A stretch of DNA of 64,000 nt from Bartonella vinsonii subsp. vinsonii (GCF_902825235.1 NZ_CADEAJ010000009.1:1-64000); one strand, 5' to 3'. Shown: positions 1-10,315, numbered from the stretch's first letter. Notes: a model not told the origin generated them from the sequence alone. Numbers and translations: made by a program.

Positions 1-440
1 ATATAATAGTCTTGCTTATAAGTTTTAAGTAAATTTTTATTATAGTAATATACCTTTAATGTCAGGAATAATTTTTAAAAATAAATTATATTAATAGATT
101 TATACATTTTTGGTAATTTAAATAGTTTGTAAAAGGCTGTTTTATTCTTTTATTAAATAATTTTATTCATAGCATTAACTTTGTTTCTGAGTTGCAAGAG
201 GGTTTCTGAGTTGCAAGAGGTATAGTTATGAGGACGTGATATAAAAAGGGTCGAAATGAAAAAATCTTATGGTATTTTGGTTTCTCAATTGAAATAAAAA
301 ATGATAAAAACATTACAAATCAATATGTTATTGAAGTAATATTGTCGGTCATAGAAAATATTCGATGGCTGTCCATTATTGAGAGTAAGATAATGAAATG
401 GGTTTCATAAATAAAAATTAAGTTTTTGTGTAAATAATTA
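1..440. other. AT-rich intergenic region
   Basis: No convincing gene is visible. The stretch holds a perfect tandem duplication of a 19-base unit at 183-220 and a few very short open frames without support. The right-hand end runs into the terminator of the minus-strand transporter. Confidence 0.6.
183..220. repeat. Tandem duplication of a 19-bp unit
   Basis: The unit gtttctgagttgcaagagg occurs twice head to tail (183-201 and 202-220) with no mismatch. It is intergenic. It looks like a simple local duplication; no function is visible. Confidence 0.9.
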
Positions 441-468
441 AAAAAAGCCTACTTTCTTAGGCTTTTTT
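441..468 (-). terminator. Intrinsic terminator of the downstream-most MHS transporter
   Basis: Perfect 11-bp inverted repeat (aaaaaagccta / taggctttttt) with a 6-base loop. It lies just past the stop codon of the minus-strand transporter at 484. The A and T runs flank both arms, so it could act in both directions. Confidence 0.85.
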
Positions 469-483
469 ATCCGAAAAATAAGT

Positions 484-1794
484 TTAATGAAATTTATCGT
501 CTTTATCGAGATATCCTCCTTTATCTATATCGGGCATAAGGAGAATAGAGATGAGTGCAATGATCATCATACCAACTATGTAAGAAAAGAAAACAGATTC
601 GTATCCCATATTTTTTAATCCAAGCGCTACATATTCAGCAGAACCGCCAAATAGTGCATTCCCAATGGCAAAAGCAAATCCAACACCAATTGCGCGGATT
701 GAGGCTGGGAACAATTCTGCTTTTATGATACCAGCAATGGACGTATAAAAACTCATAACACAGAGTATTCCAATGATGATTAAAAGTGCTGCCCATGCAT
801 TATGGGCATTCCCAATCATTTTAAGTACAGGAATGGTGCAGATAATGGATAAGGTACTCCAACTAATGAGTGAAGCTCTTGCTCCAATTTTATCAGCTAT
901 AGAACCAAAAAGGGGTTGGAGTAGTACAAAAATAAAGAGGGCGGCAGTCATTATCGTTGTTGCGGTTTGTTTATCAAAACCAGTGGTTGTGATCAGATAT
1001 TTTTGCATATAAGTGGTGTATGTATAAAATGTGAGTGATCCACCAGCTGTAAAGCCAACAACCAAAAAGAAAGCTTTTTTATGATTGCGAAAAAGTTCTC
1101 TAAGACTACCAGCATGTTGTTCAGAGCGGCTTTTGTGGGTTGTTGTTTCATGAAGTAGACTACGCAGATAAATTGCAACAATTGCTCCAAAGCCACCAAT
1201 GACAAAAGGAATACGCCATCCCCACGCTTTTAACTGATCTTCAGTAAGGTAAAGGGATAAAATAAATATTATAAAACTTGCGAGAAGTTGACCTGTGATC
1301 GTTGTTGCATATTGAAAAGAAGCAAAGAGCCCACGACGATTTTTGGGTGCAACTTCGCTCATATAAGTTGCTGCTGTACCATATTCACCGCCAACGGAAA
1401 GTCCTTGAAACATGCGAACTAAGAGGAGGAGAAATGCTGCTGTTATTCCCAAGGTTTTATAAGTGGGAAGTATGGCAATGAGAAAAGAGCCCCCACACAT
1501 CATAAAAACAGAAATAAGCATTGAGCGTTTACGTCCATAACGATCCGCAATGAATCCAAAGAGCCATGCTCCAATTGGACGCATAAGAAAGCCAATAAAA
1601 AAGATTCCTGCAGTTTTTAAAAGTTGTGTAACAATATCTTCATCTTCAGGAAAAAATTGTGATGCAAAATAAACCGATGCAAAGGAGTAAGCATAAAAGT
1701 CGTACCATTCTACCAGATTTCCTGATGCACTGGATATGATAGCAAAAATACGTTTCCTTGTATCATGTGGATCTAAAGTTGTTTGATTATTCAT
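484..1794 (-). CDS. MFS transporter, metabolite:H+ symporter family (KgtP/ProP-like), copy 1
   Basis: Inner-membrane secondary transporter of 436 aa, the usual size for the MHS branch of the major facilitator superfamily (alpha-ketoglutarate permease KgtP, proline/betaine ProP). The MFS motif [12 protein letters not shown], sits at residues 80-90 after the second predicted helix, and about twelve hydrophobic segments are visible. The N-terminal [11 protein letters not shown] block is characteristic of this family. The start is supported by an AAGGGGA ribosome site. A paralogue of nearly the same length (2401-3708, same strand) lies upstream, so this is a tandem duplication. Dicarboxylates such as 2-oxoglutarate are the likeliest substrates by family, but substrate cannot be read from the sequence. 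A run of nine G lies about 100 bases upstream of the start. Confidence 0.9.
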   Translation of the reverse strand: MNNQTTLDPHDTRKRIFAIISSASGNLVEWYDFYAYSFASVYFASQFFPEDEDIVTQLLKTAGIFFIGFLMRPIGAWLFGFIADRYGRKRSMLISVFMMCGGSFLIAILPTYKTLGITAAFLLLLVRMFQGLSVGGEYGTAATYMSEVAPKNRRGLFASFQYATTITGQLLASFIIFILSLYLTEDQLKAWGWRIPFVIGGFGAIVAIYLRSLLHETTTHKSRSEQHAGSLRELFRNHKKAFFLVVGFTAGGSLTFYTYTTYMQKYLITTTGFDKQTATTIMTAALFIFVLLQPLFGSIADKIGARASLISWSTLSIICTIPVLKMIGNAHNAWAALLIIIGILCVMSFYTSIAGIIKAELFPASIRAIGVGFAFAIGNALFGGSAEYVALGLKNMGYESVFFSYIVGMMIIALISILLMPDIDKGGYLDKDDKFH

Positions 1795-2353
1795 GAAGTA
1801 TTCCCCTTTTAGATTTATAACTTTTCTTCTCTTTAAAGTTGTTTACAGTTTAAGCCATAAAAATTCAATTATATTGCGATGTTTCTAAAAAAAGGGGGGG
1901 GGTGGAAGCCGCTTATTTCCATGATGTTTGCAATTTTTATTTTTGTCATAGAACAAAAACGGTGCTCATATTTATAGGAAGGTATGTTTTGATTTTTATT
2001 GCATCTTTAACGGTGGTATTGATCATTCAGATCAGAAAGGGTTGTTGAGAAAGGATTAATTGGTGATAATAGATGCGGTTTAATTTCTATTATTAGACAA
2101 ATAAGGAAACGATGTTTTGCTTATTTTTGATAAAGAAAAGAGGACTTTAATTAAAACAGATCTGATGTTTTAAAGCTAAGTATACTGGATTTATTGGTAT
2201 CATGAAAAATATACGGTCATGACATAGGATAATTTATTCATCATGGTTCATATCAAAGAAGAGGATATCGCTCCTTTATGATACGAGAGATGTTTATGAT
2301 ATGAAAGGCGTGTCTATAATAGGTTGTAAATATTGATTTTACAATATTATCAT
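1795..2353. other. Intergenic region between the two transporters
   Basis: No gene is supported. It contains a run of seven A followed by nine G (1887-1902), upstream of copy 1 of the transporter, and presumably that gene's promoter. The rest is AT-rich without recognisable coding remnants. Confidence 0.6.
1894..1902. repeat. Homopolymer of nine G
   Basis: Uninterrupted G9 directly after A7 in an AT-rich spacer, about 92 bases upstream of the transporter start on the minus strand. Tracts of this length are prone to slippage. Confidence 0.9.
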
Positions 2354-2387
2354 AATCAAGAAGCCCGAAAAATCGGGATTCTTGATT
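2354..2387 (-). terminator. Hairpin downstream of MHS transporter copy 2
   Basis: Inverted repeat with 15-base arms (2354-2368 and 2373-2387), one mismatch and a 4-base loop, starting 14 bases past the stop codon of the minus-strand gene. No long U run follows on the minus strand, so it may stabilise the mRNA end rather than act as a classic terminator. Confidence 0.65.
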
Positions 2388-2400
2388 TAGTTTAGAAAAT

Positions 2401-3708
2401 TTAATGGATACTATCACCTTGAAGATAGCCCTTTTTCCGGGCATCGGGCATTAAGAGAACAGAAATGAATGCAATAATCATCATGCCGGTTATATAAAAA
2501 TAGAAGACAGATTCATATCCAAGATCTTTTAATCCAAGCGCAATATATTCAGCAGAACCGCCAAACAGTGCGTTGGCAATAGCATAAGAGAGCCCAACTC
2601 CTATTGCTCGTACTGAAGCGGGAAACATTTCTGATTTTACAATGCCAGAGATGGATGTGTAAAAGCTCATAATGCAGAGCATTCCAATAATAACTGATAA
2701 AGCAATCCATGTATTATCAGTACGACCAATCACATTAAGTCCAGGAATGGTAAAGATAATAGATAAGACACTCCAAATAAGGAGTGAAGTTCTTGTTCCA
2801 ATTTTATCAGCCATAAAACCAAATGCAGGTTGAAGTAACATGAAAACAAAGAGTGCAGCAGTCATCACAGTTGTGGCTGTATGTTTATCAAAGCCGGTGG
2901 TTGTGATCAGATATTTTTGCATGTAAGTTGTATAGGTGTAGAAGGTGAGCGATCCTCCAGCGGTAAATCCGATAACTAGAAAAAAAGCTTTTCGGTGGTT
3001 GCTCAGAAGTCCCCTAATACTACCAGCTTGTGTACTAGAACGACTTTCTTTGGTTGTTGTCTCATGGAGTGTGCGGCGTAGATAAATCGCAACAATTGCT
3101 CCTAGTCCACCAATGGCAAATGGAATACGCCAGCCCCATGCTTTTAGCTGATCTTCAGTGAGATAAAGCGCTAAAATGAATATAACGAGACTAGCTAGAA
3201 GTTGACCACCAATCAGTGTGGTGTATTGGAAAGAGCTAAAAAATCCTCGGCGATTTTTGAGGGCGATTTCGCTCATATAAGTTGCTGTTGTACCATATTC
3301 ACCACCGACAGAAAGCCCCTGAAGCATTCTGAGTAAAAGTAAAAGAATTCCTGCTGCTACTCCAATGGTTTCATAGGTAGGAAGTAGGGCGATTAAGAAC
3401 GAACCACCACACATCATAAAAACAGAGATAAGCATTGAGCGTTTGCGTCCGTAACGATCGGCAATGAAGCCAAAAAGCCATCCGCCGATTGGGCGCATAA
3501 GAAAACCAATAGCAAAGACACCAGCAGCCATTAAAAGTTGTGTAACGACATTACCTTCTGAGGGAAAAAACTGTGATGCAAAGTAAATGGACGTAAAGGA
3601 ATAAACGTAAAAGTCATACCATTCTACTAGATTACCTGACGCACTGGACACGATAGCCCAGATACGTTTTCTTGTATCATGTAGTGCCAGAGTTGCTTCA
3701 TTCTCCAT
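2401..3708 (-). CDS. MFS transporter, metabolite:H+ symporter family (KgtP/ProP-like), copy 2
   Basis: A 435-aa inner-membrane transporter that is co-linear with the 436-aa protein at 484-1794 over its whole length, with most positions identical. It shares the [12 protein letters not shown]-terminal block, the [11 protein letters not shown] motif and the helix pattern. Differences cluster in the termini and in the cytoplasmic loop around residues 215-235. It has its own start with an AAAGGGA ribosome site and its own 3' hairpin, and a 600-base spacer separates the copies. The two are therefore probably separate transcripts arising from a gene duplication. It probably moves a dicarboxylate or zwitterion with protons. 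Confidence 0.9.
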   Translation of the reverse strand: MENEATLALHDTRKRIWAIVSSASGNLVEWYDFYVYSFTSIYFASQFFPSEGNVVTQLLMAAGVFAIGFLMRPIGGWLFGFIADRYGRKRSMLISVFMMCGGSFLIALLPTYETIGVAAGILLLLLRMLQGLSVGGEYGTTATYMSEIALKNRRGFFSSFQYTTLIGGQLLASLVIFILALYLTEDQLKAWGWRIPFAIGGLGAIVAIYLRRTLHETTTKESRSSTQAGSIRGLLSNHRKAFFLVIGFTAGGSLTFYTYTTYMQKYLITTTGFDKHTATTVMTAALFVFMLLQPAFGFMADKIGTRTSLLIWSVLSIIFTIPGLNVIGRTDNTWIALSVIIGMLCIMSFYTSISGIVKSEMFPASVRAIGVGLSYAIANALFGGSAEYIALGLKDLGYESVFYFYITGMMIIAFISVLLMPDARKKGYLQGDSIH

Positions 3709-3924
3709 AAGTTTATCCCTTTTTATTTCCGTTCACGTATTATTTCCCCCTGTATTCATTCCTCTTGGGATTGTCTTATAGTATTTTATCTTTTGCGTCA
3801 AAAATTTAATCAGAACATAATAATTTCTTGTGCAAAATGTTTTAGGAGAGAGATTTAAATTGTATTTTTATGCGTTTTACAGTTTTAATTTTCTCTAATC
3901 AGTAGAATCGGCCATAATATTTGC

Positions 3925-4719
3925 ATGAAAACTTATCTTGATCTTTTATCTCATGTTTTAAATCAGGGCATTGATCGTGCAGATCGAACCGGTGTTGGGA
4001 CACGATCAGTTTTTGGTTATCAGATGCGGTTTGATTTACAGGATGGATTTCCATTACTGACAACGAAGAAATTGCATTTGCGTTCAATCATTTATGAGCT
4101 TTTGTGGTTTCTTAGAGGTGATACAAATATTGCGTGGTTGAAGGAGAACGGTGTATCAATTTGGGATGAATGGGCTGATAAAGAAGGAAATCTTGGTCCT
4201 ATTTATGGTTATCAATGGCGTTCTTGGCCTGCTCCTGATGGACGACATATTGATCAAATCAGTAATCTTTTGACTATGATTAAGGAAACACCAGATTCTC
4301 GTCGCTTAATTGTCTCTGCGTGGAACCCTGCATTGATAGAGGAAATGGCTCTTCCTCCTTGTCATTGTCTTTTTCAATTTTATGTTGCTGATGGTAAATT
4401 ATCCTGCCAACTTTATCAGCGTTCAGCCGATATTTTCTTAGGTGTTCCATTCAATATTGCTTCTTATGCGCTGTTAACAATGATGATCGCACAAGTATGC
4501 GGTCTTAAAGTAGGTGATTTTATTCATACTCTTGGGGATGCTCACCTTTATTCTAATCATTTTGAACAGGCTCGATGTCAATTGTCTCGTATACCAAATG
4601 CTTTACCATCTATGCATATGAATCCAGCGGTAACGGATCTTTTTTCTTTTAAATTTGAGGATTTTGAATTGCTTAATTATGAAGCACACTCACATATCAA
4701 GGCATCGGTAGCAATATGA
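3925..4719 (+). CDS. thyA: Thymidylate synthase
   Basis: Converts dUMP to dTMP using 5,10-methylenetetrahydrofolate, yielding dihydrofolate. The protein has 264 aa, exactly the E. coli ThyA length. The catalytic cysteine is Cys146 in the PPCHC block, and the phosphate-binding arginine pair SRR is at 125-127. The [12 protein letters not shown] block near residue 20 is intact. The stop overlaps the start of folA by four bases (ATGA), so the two genes are translationally coupled. This makes sense because dihydrofolate reductase recycles the dihydrofolate made by ThyA. Confidence 0.98.
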   Translation: MKTYLDLLSHVLNQGIDRADRTGVGTRSVFGYQMRFDLQDGFPLLTTKKLHLRSIIYELLWFLRGDTNIAWLKENGVSIWDEWADKEGNLGPIYGYQWRSWPAPDGRHIDQISNLLTMIKETPDSRRLIVSAWNPALIEEMALPPCHCLFQFYVADGKLSCQLYQRSADIFLGVPFNIASYALLTMMIAQVCGLKVGDFIHTLGDAHLYSNHFEQARCQLSRIPNALPSMHMNPAVTDLFSFKFEDFELLNYEAHSHIKASVAI

Positions 4720-5225
4720 CTGTTCCAATTTGTTTAATTGCAGCTGTTGCAGAAAATGGTGTTATCGGTCGTGAAGGTGCGATGCCTTGGCGCTTGTCAA
4801 CGGATTTGCAACGCTTTAAGGCTTTGACTTTTGGTAAACCCATTATTATGGGGCGGAAAACTTGGGATTCTCTTGGGAAGCCTTTGCCAGGACGCTTGAA
4901 TATTGTCATTACGCGCAATCATGACTTTAACGCTAAAGGGGCTATTATTACCCACTCTTTATCTCAGGCTTGTTCTGTTGCAAAAAGGGAAGTTTCTCAA
5001 AATGGTGCAGATGCGATTTTTATTATTGGTGGTGGTGAAATTTTTCAACAAGGTTTCAGTATTGCTGATAAAATCTTCCTCACAGAAGTCTTAGCTTCCA
5101 TTAACGGTGATAGTTTTTTTCCTGTTTTTGACAAAGAAAAGTGGACTATTGTGCAAACACAATATATTCCAGAAGGAGATAAAGACAGTCATCCAACACG
5201 TTTTGTGGTTTATGAACGAAAATAA
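4716..5225 (+). CDS. folA: Dihydrofolate reductase
   Basis: Reduces dihydrofolate to tetrahydrofolate with NADPH. The 169-aa protein shows the GVIG and AMPW substrate-loop motifs near residues 15-25. The acidic substrate-binding residue is Asp30, equivalent to E. coli Asp27. The [22 protein letters not shown]-binding block follows near residue 45, and IIGGGEIF near residue 110. It overlaps thyA by four bases and is followed about 96 bases later by hflK on the same strand, so a longer operon is possible. Confidence 0.98.
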   Translation: MTVPICLIAAVAENGVIGREGAMPWRLSTDLQRFKALTFGKPIIMGRKTWDSLGKPLPGRLNIVITRNHDFNAKGAIITHSLSQACSVAKREVSQNGADAIFIIGGGEIFQQGFSIADKIFLTEVLASINGDSFFPVFDKEKWTIVQTQYIPEGDKDSHPTRFVVYERK

Positions 5226-5321
5226 TCATTTGTATGGAAGTAGAATCAGATAAGAACCATCTTATGAGATTTAAGTGAATGGTTGGTATTTGATGAATGG
5301 TATTCAGTAAAAGAGGTAAAA

Positions 5322-6467
5322 ATGCCCTGGACAAATCAAAATGGTGGCGGCCCTTGGAGTGGCGATCACAATAAACCTAGTGGTGACAAAAAAACACCAA
5401 CGAAGAACTTTTTTGGTTCTGGTAGTAATAATGGTGGTGATAATGGTCCCCATCTTGATGATATTTTGCGTAAAGGGCAGGAGCAACTTAAACAATTTGG
5501 TGGGGGTGGACTTTGGGGACTTTTGTTTTTGCTCGCCGTATTTTTTTGGCTTTATCAGTCTCTTTACATTGTTCAACAAAATGAACAAGCAGTGGAGTTA
5601 CGTTTTGGGGTGCCTAAGGGAGAAGCTATCGGTGATGGCTTGCATTTTCACTTTTGGCCAATTGAGACTTATATGAAAGTGCCTTTAACGGAAAAAACAA
5701 TAGCGATTGGTGGCCAGTCCGGACAAACACAACAAAGTGACGGCTTGATGCTTTCGAGTGATCAGAATATTGTGAACGTTAATTTTTCTGTTTACTATCG
5801 GATTTCGCATCCTAGTCAGTTTTTGTTTAATGTAAATGATCAAGAAGGGACAGTGCGTCAGGTTGCGGAGAGTGCAATGCGTGAAGTCATTGGTTCGAGG
5901 CCCGTTGATGATGTTTTACGTGATAAGAAAGAAGAAGTTGCTGATGATGTCAGAAAAATTATCCAGTTGACTGTGGATAAATATCAACTGGGTGTTGAGA
6001 TAAATCGTGTATCGATTAGTGAGGCTGCTCCTCCTACAAAAGTTGCGGCGGCGTTTAATTCCGTTCAACAGGCAGAGCAGGAACGTGGGCGAATGGTTGA
6101 AGAAGGAAATCGTGTGCGTTTTACTAAGATTGGTTTAGCGAATGGTGAAGCTTCACGTACACGGGAAATCGCAAAAGGTGAAAAGGCACAAATGGTTGAA
6201 GAAGCAAGAGGACGTGCTGAGCGTTTTCAGGCTATAGCGCATGAGGCTAAAATTTCACCAGAGGCTACACGGTATCGTCTTTATATGGAGACGATGGGGC
6301 GTATTCTTTCTTCACCAAACAAGTTGGTTCTTGATCAAATCAATTCTCCGGTGGTGCCTTATTTACCTCTGAATGAATTGCTACGCAGCAATTCTTCAGA
6401 AAGTGCGAAAAAAACATCAGCACGTTCTGTATCGCTATTGAATTCTCGCATTTCTGGAGGACGCTAA
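5322..6467 (+). CDS. hflK: FtsH protease modulator HflK (SPFH/band 7)
   Basis: HflK and HflC form a large membrane assembly that encloses and modulates the AAA protease FtsH. The protein has 381 aa from the chosen ATG at 5322, which is preceded by an AGAGGT ribosome site. An in-frame upstream extension of 13 codons is possible but lacks a good site. The N-terminus (1-60) is glycine- and asparagine-rich, as usual for HflK. A membrane helix follows at about 64-84, then the SPFH domain and a charged coiled region rich in Glu and Arg near 245-300. hflC follows after a 2-base gap and htrA comes next, forming an envelope-proteolysis cluster typical of alphaproteobacteria. Confidence 0.96.
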   Translation: MPWTNQNGGGPWSGDHNKPSGDKKTPTKNFFGSGSNNGGDNGPHLDDILRKGQEQLKQFGGGGLWGLLFLLAVFFWLYQSLYIVQQNEQAVELRFGVPKGEAIGDGLHFHFWPIETYMKVPLTEKTIAIGGQSGQTQQSDGLMLSSDQNIVNVNFSVYYRISHPSQFLFNVNDQEGTVRQVAESAMREVIGSRPVDDVLRDKKEEVADDVRKIIQLTVDKYQLGVEINRVSISEAAPPTKVAAAFNSVQQAEQERGRMVEEGNRVRFTKIGLANGEASRTREIAKGEKAQMVEEARGRAERFQAIAHEAKISPEATRYRLYMETMGRILSSPNKLVLDQINSPVVPYLPLNELLRSNSSESAKKTSARSVSLLNSRISGGR

Positions 6468-6469
6468 TT

Positions 6470-7405
6470 ATGCAGCAATCTCGTTTTTTGTTTATATTGA
6501 GTCCTATAGTGCTTCTTTTGATGGCTTTATGGATGTCTCTTTTTATTGTCTATCCGCGTCAACAAGTAGCAATTAAGCGTTTTGGACAAATTGTTAAGGT
6601 AGAATCTGATCCTGGGATCTATTTGAAAGTGCCCTTTGTGGATAAGATGATTGTGGTTGATAATCGATTATTACGTTACGATGTTCCTACACAATCTGTA
6701 CAGGTGAGGGGTGGTGCTTATTATGAAGTGGATGCGTTTTTTATTTATCGTATCATGGATCCTAAGTTGTTTTTACAGCGTATTGCTTCGGGGCGTCCAC
6801 AAGTTGCTGCGCGTGAAAATCTTGCACCGCGTTTTATTGATGCTTTGCGAGCTGTTTATGGTAAGCGGGAATTTAGAGCAGCTTTATCAGATGAACGGGG
6901 GGCAATGATGGCTGAGGTGCAGCGGCAGTTTTCTGTAGATGCAGGTTCGTTGGGTATTAAAATTGTTGATGTGCGTATTCGCAAAACTGATTTAACAGAT
7001 GCTGTTTCAGAAGATGTTTATCGGCAAATGGCAGCTGAACGTGAGGCTGTAGCGGAAAATATTCGTGCTCGTGGTCAGCAGGAGAAAGATCGTATTGTGG
7101 CGGAAGCTAATCGTGAATATGAAGAAATTGTAGCAGCTGCAAAACGTGATGCGGAAATTACCCGGGGTGAAGGTCAGGCTGAAAGTATTCGCCTTTTATT
7201 GAATGCGAGGAAGGTTAATCCGTCTTTCTACGATTTTTGGTTAGCGATGGAACAGTATAAGAATTTGGAGCCTGTACCGATGGTGATTTCACCAAACGAA
7301 GATTTCTTTTTCTATTTTCGCAATCCGCAGCTGGAAAAGAGAAAATTTCCATCAACAATGAATACTGGGTCCAGTAAAGCTGATACAAAACTTGGAGAAG
7401 AGTAG
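6470..7405 (+). CDS. hflC: FtsH protease modulator HflC (SPFH/band 7)
   Basis: Partner of HflK in the periplasm-facing complex around FtsH. The protein has 311 aa, with an N-terminal membrane anchor at about residues 8-26, an SPFH domain, and an alanine/glutamate-rich coiled region with QQEKDRIVAEANREYEEI near 200-220. The start lies two bases after the hflK stop, so the pair is co-translated. The C-terminal tail past residue 285 is hydrophilic and not conserved in the family. Confidence 0.96.
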   Translation: MQQSRFLFILSPIVLLLMALWMSLFIVYPRQQVAIKRFGQIVKVESDPGIYLKVPFVDKMIVVDNRLLRYDVPTQSVQVRGGAYYEVDAFFIYRIMDPKLFLQRIASGRPQVAARENLAPRFIDALRAVYGKREFRAALSDERGAMMAEVQRQFSVDAGSLGIKIVDVRIRKTDLTDAVSEDVYRQMAAEREAVAENIRARGQQEKDRIVAEANREYEEIVAAAKRDAEITRGEGQAESIRLLLNARKVNPSFYDFWLAMEQYKNLEPVPMVISPNEDFFFYFRNPQLEKRKFPSTMNTGSSKADTKLGEE

Positions 7406-7505
7406 AGATAAAAATGGACTGTGGACACAATTTTTTGCATGGGAAGTGTGTTCTGTAGTTGCTTTCTTTTGTGATGAAGATGGTAGAGTGTTAAGCCATA
7501 CTCAT

Positions 7506-7543
7506 TTTGCATAGATAAATTTAGTTTGCATAGATAAATTTAG
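7506..7543. repeat. Tandem duplication of a 19-bp unit
   Basis: The unit tttgcatagataaatttag is present twice head to tail (7506-7524 and 7525-7543), perfectly. It lies between hflC and htrA. The unit length equals that of the repeat at 183-220, but the sequence is different. Confidence 0.9.
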
Positions 7544-7577
7544 TCAGTTTTTTGCAGTATTTTGTTAAAGGCATGTC

Positions 7578-9095
7578 ATGGTTAGAAATGTCGTAGGTGG
7601 GATTACATCTTTGAAGTTCTTTGTCACAAAAGTTGTTGTCTGTGTGATTTTGTTTTTATCAGGATCAATCAGTTTGTCTTGGGGAGACGAGACAGAAAAT
7701 ACACTACCTTCTGTTCCTGATTTGGCTGCTGAACTTTTAGAGACAGTTGTAAATATTTCCACAGCACAGACCGTTGATGGTACAGAACAAGACGAAAATA
7801 CTTCTGTGCCCATTATACCGAAAGATTCATTGCTGCAAGAATATTTTGATGATTTTTTTACACCTAAAGATGGTCAAAAAGGGAGTCCGTTTCAAAAGGT
7901 GCGTTCTTTGGGATCTGGTTTTGTGATTGATGCGGAAAGGGGGCTTATCGTTACAAATTACCACGTTATTGTTGATGCCGATGATATTGAAGTGAATTTT
8001 ACGGATGGTACAAAACTAAAAGCAAAGTTGCTTGGAAAGGATAGCAAGACGGATTTAGCGCTGCTTCAAGTTAATGCAGGAAGCAAAAAATTAAAAGCTG
8101 TACGTTTTGGTGATTCAGAAAAGGCGCGCATTGGTGATTGGGTTATGGCGATCGGCAATCCCTATGGTTTTGGTGGAAGTGTAACGGTTGGTATTATTTC
8201 TGCACGTAATCGTGATCTTAATGCGGGTCCTTATGATAATTTTATTCAGACAGATGCGGCGATTAATCGAGGCAATTCTGGGGGGCCATTATTTGATAGA
8301 AATGGTGAGGTGATTGGAATTAATACAGCAATTATTTCGCCTTCCGGTGGATCTATTGGTATTGGTTTTGCTATACCATCAGATATGGCACTTTCTGTTA
8401 TCAATCAGTTGCGTGATTTTGGAGAAATAAGGCGTGGCTGGTTGGCTATTCGTATTCAGCCAATAACGGAAGATATTGCAAAAAGTTTGAAATTAGAAAG
8501 CGCTGTAGGAGCGTTGGTTGCAGGTAAAATAGAAGATTCCAATGTAGATAATAGCCAGCTTCAAACAGGGGATATCATTCTTTATTTTGGGAATGCAAAA
8601 ATTAAACATGCGCGCGATTTGCCGCGTTTGGTGGCGGAAAGCCCAGAAGGAAAAGTGATGGATGTTACTGTTTTGCGGAACGGACAGAAAAAAACAGTAA
8701 AGGTTAAACTTGGCCGTTTGATTGAAACAGATGCGAATGAAAATACAGCGGAAGAATCTGGTGATGAAAAGGGCAATGCTATATCGAAAAGTGTGACAAT
8801 GCACTTTATGGGAATGACATTATCTGAGCTTACAGCAGATTTGCGTCATCGCTATTCAATTACGGATAAACTTCGGGGGGTGGTGGTGACATCTGTTGCA
8901 CAAAATAGCACGGCGGATAAAAAGCGTATTCGCATTGGTGAAGTCATCGTTGATATCAATCAAAGTTCTATCACAACGATTGATGAGGTCAAAAAACGTC
9001 TTCATAAATTACGTGAGGCAGGGCGTAAAAATGCTCTGTTCATCGTTGCACGTCCAGATGGAGAGTTGCGGGTCGTAACAATTCCAATGGATTAA
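7578..9095 (+). CDS. htrA: Periplasmic serine protease/chaperone DegP/HtrA
   Basis: Degrades or refolds damaged envelope proteins. The 505-aa protein begins with a signal peptide ending near residue 35. The trypsin-like domain carries the catalytic triad His129 (TNYHV), Asp159 (TDLALL) and Ser234 (RGNSGGP), all intact. Two PDZ domains follow, at about 265-365 and 405-500. Start: ATG at 7578 with AAAGG six bases upstream. It follows hflKC on the same strand after 172 bases that include a tandem repeat. HtrA is a known immunogenic protein in Bartonella. Confidence 0.96.
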   Translation: MVRNVVGGITSLKFFVTKVVVCVILFLSGSISLSWGDETENTLPSVPDLAAELLETVVNISTAQTVDGTEQDENTSVPIIPKDSLLQEYFDDFFTPKDGQKGSPFQKVRSLGSGFVIDAERGLIVTNYHVIVDADDIEVNFTDGTKLKAKLLGKDSKTDLALLQVNAGSKKLKAVRFGDSEKARIGDWVMAIGNPYGFGGSVTVGIISARNRDLNAGPYDNFIQTDAAINRGNSGGPLFDRNGEVIGINTAIISPSGGSIGIGFAIPSDMALSVINQLRDFGEIRRGWLAIRIQPITEDIAKSLKLESAVGALVAGKIEDSNVDNSQLQTGDIILYFGNAKIKHARDLPRLVAESPEGKVMDVTVLRNGQKKTVKVKLGRLIETDANENTAEESGDEKGNAISKSVTMHFMGMTLSELTADLRHRYSITDKLRGVVVTSVAQNSTADKKRIRIGEVIVDINQSSITTIDEVKKRLHKLREAGRKNALFIVARPDGELRVVTIPMD

Positions 9096-9387
9096 TGCTT
9101 GGGGGCTAATGTTTGGGAGATTGATGTTTTAAAGGCTGTGTTTTGTTATTGAATAATGATAACAGGAAGAAATCCCGTGAGGCTTTTTTTGTATTGTTCT
9201 TGGGTTCATTTTTTTCAAGGAAGTAGAACATCATAGTATTTTCATTGTGTTCGTTATAATAAAGTTCTGCTTGTATTTTTGTTTAAAGAGTTCACTGTAT
9301 GACAATGAAGATGAAATACAAGTTTTGCGTGGCTGGTTATGCGTGTTGCAAGAGATTGTTGTTTGATGGAAGTAGAGATTTCCATTT

Positions 9388-10260
9388 ATGAAACAGAGAA
9401 CGATTACATTGATAGCGGGACCAACTGCAAGTGGAAAATCAGCGCTTGCCTTACAGATGGCACAAGAAAAAAATGCTTTCATCATTAATACGGATTCAAT
9501 GCAAGTTTATGATGTTTTAAATATTTTAACGGCACGTCCGACAGAGGCTGATACTACAATTGTTCCACATTATCTCTATGGTTATGTAAGCCCTACGGTG
9601 AATTATTCAGTAGGGCATTGGTTGCGCGATGTTGAGAAGTTATTGACGGTATTTTCGTCTCAATCACTTATTTTTGTTGGTGGAACAGGGCTTTATTTTC
9701 GTACTCTTTTAGAAGGAATTTCAAAAATTCCTCATGTTCCAGATGTTGTACGCCAGAAATGGCGACTTCGGCTTGATCAGGAAGGCTCTGAAAGCCTTTA
9801 TCGCCAGTTGTTGCAGGTTGATGCTGTTCTTGCTGAGAAAATTTCTTCACAAGATGGACAGCGTATTGTACGGGCTTTAGAAGTTTATGATGCAACTGAT
9901 AAAAAACTCAGTTGGTGGCAGGAGCAAAAAACAGCACCTCTCATTACTTCAAATTGTTTAGAAAAAATTCTTCTTCTTCCACCACGTCAATTGCTTTATG
10001 AGCGTATTCATAAAAGGTTAGATTCTATGATTGAAAGAGGAGCTTTAGAAGAAGTACTTGCAGTGAGAAAACTTATGCTTTCCCCTTCGTTATCCGTGAT
10101 GAAGGCTATTGGTGTCTCTGAATTTATAGCTTATTTGGATGGATATAGAAGCTTTGAGAATGCTCTTGAAGCGGTGAAAACACAAACGAGGCGGTATGCA
10201 AAAAGGCAAATGACATGGTTTCGTAATCAATTTGATAAAGAATGGATGCTTATTTCTTGA
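9388..10260 (+). CDS. miaA: tRNA dimethylallyltransferase
   Basis: Transfers a dimethylallyl group to N6 of A37 in tRNAs that read codons starting with U. The 290-aa protein has the P-loop GPTASGKS at residues 11-18. The catalytic aspartate of the INTDSMQVY block is Asp36. The FVGGTGLYF block and the C-terminal TRRYAKRQMTWFRNQ helix are also present. The length is slightly below the common 300-316 aa, with no missing motif. Its 3' end is followed by a ten-G tract and then the ilvI leader. Confidence 0.96.
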   Translation: MKQRTITLIAGPTASGKSALALQMAQEKNAFIINTDSMQVYDVLNILTARPTEADTTIVPHYLYGYVSPTVNYSVGHWLRDVEKLLTVFSSQSLIFVGGTGLYFRTLLEGISKIPHVPDVVRQKWRLRLDQEGSESLYRQLLQVDAVLAEKISSQDGQRIVRALEVYDATDKKLSWWQEQKTAPLITSNCLEKILLLPPRQLLYERIHKRLDSMIERGALEEVLAVRKLMLSPSLSVMKAIGVSEFIAYLDGYRSFENALEAVKTQTRRYAKRQMTWFRNQFDKEWMLIS

Positions 10261-10315
10261 TAAAAGAGCAGAGAATCTTGAAGAGCAATGTAAGAAAGAA
10301 TTGTAAATTGATTTT

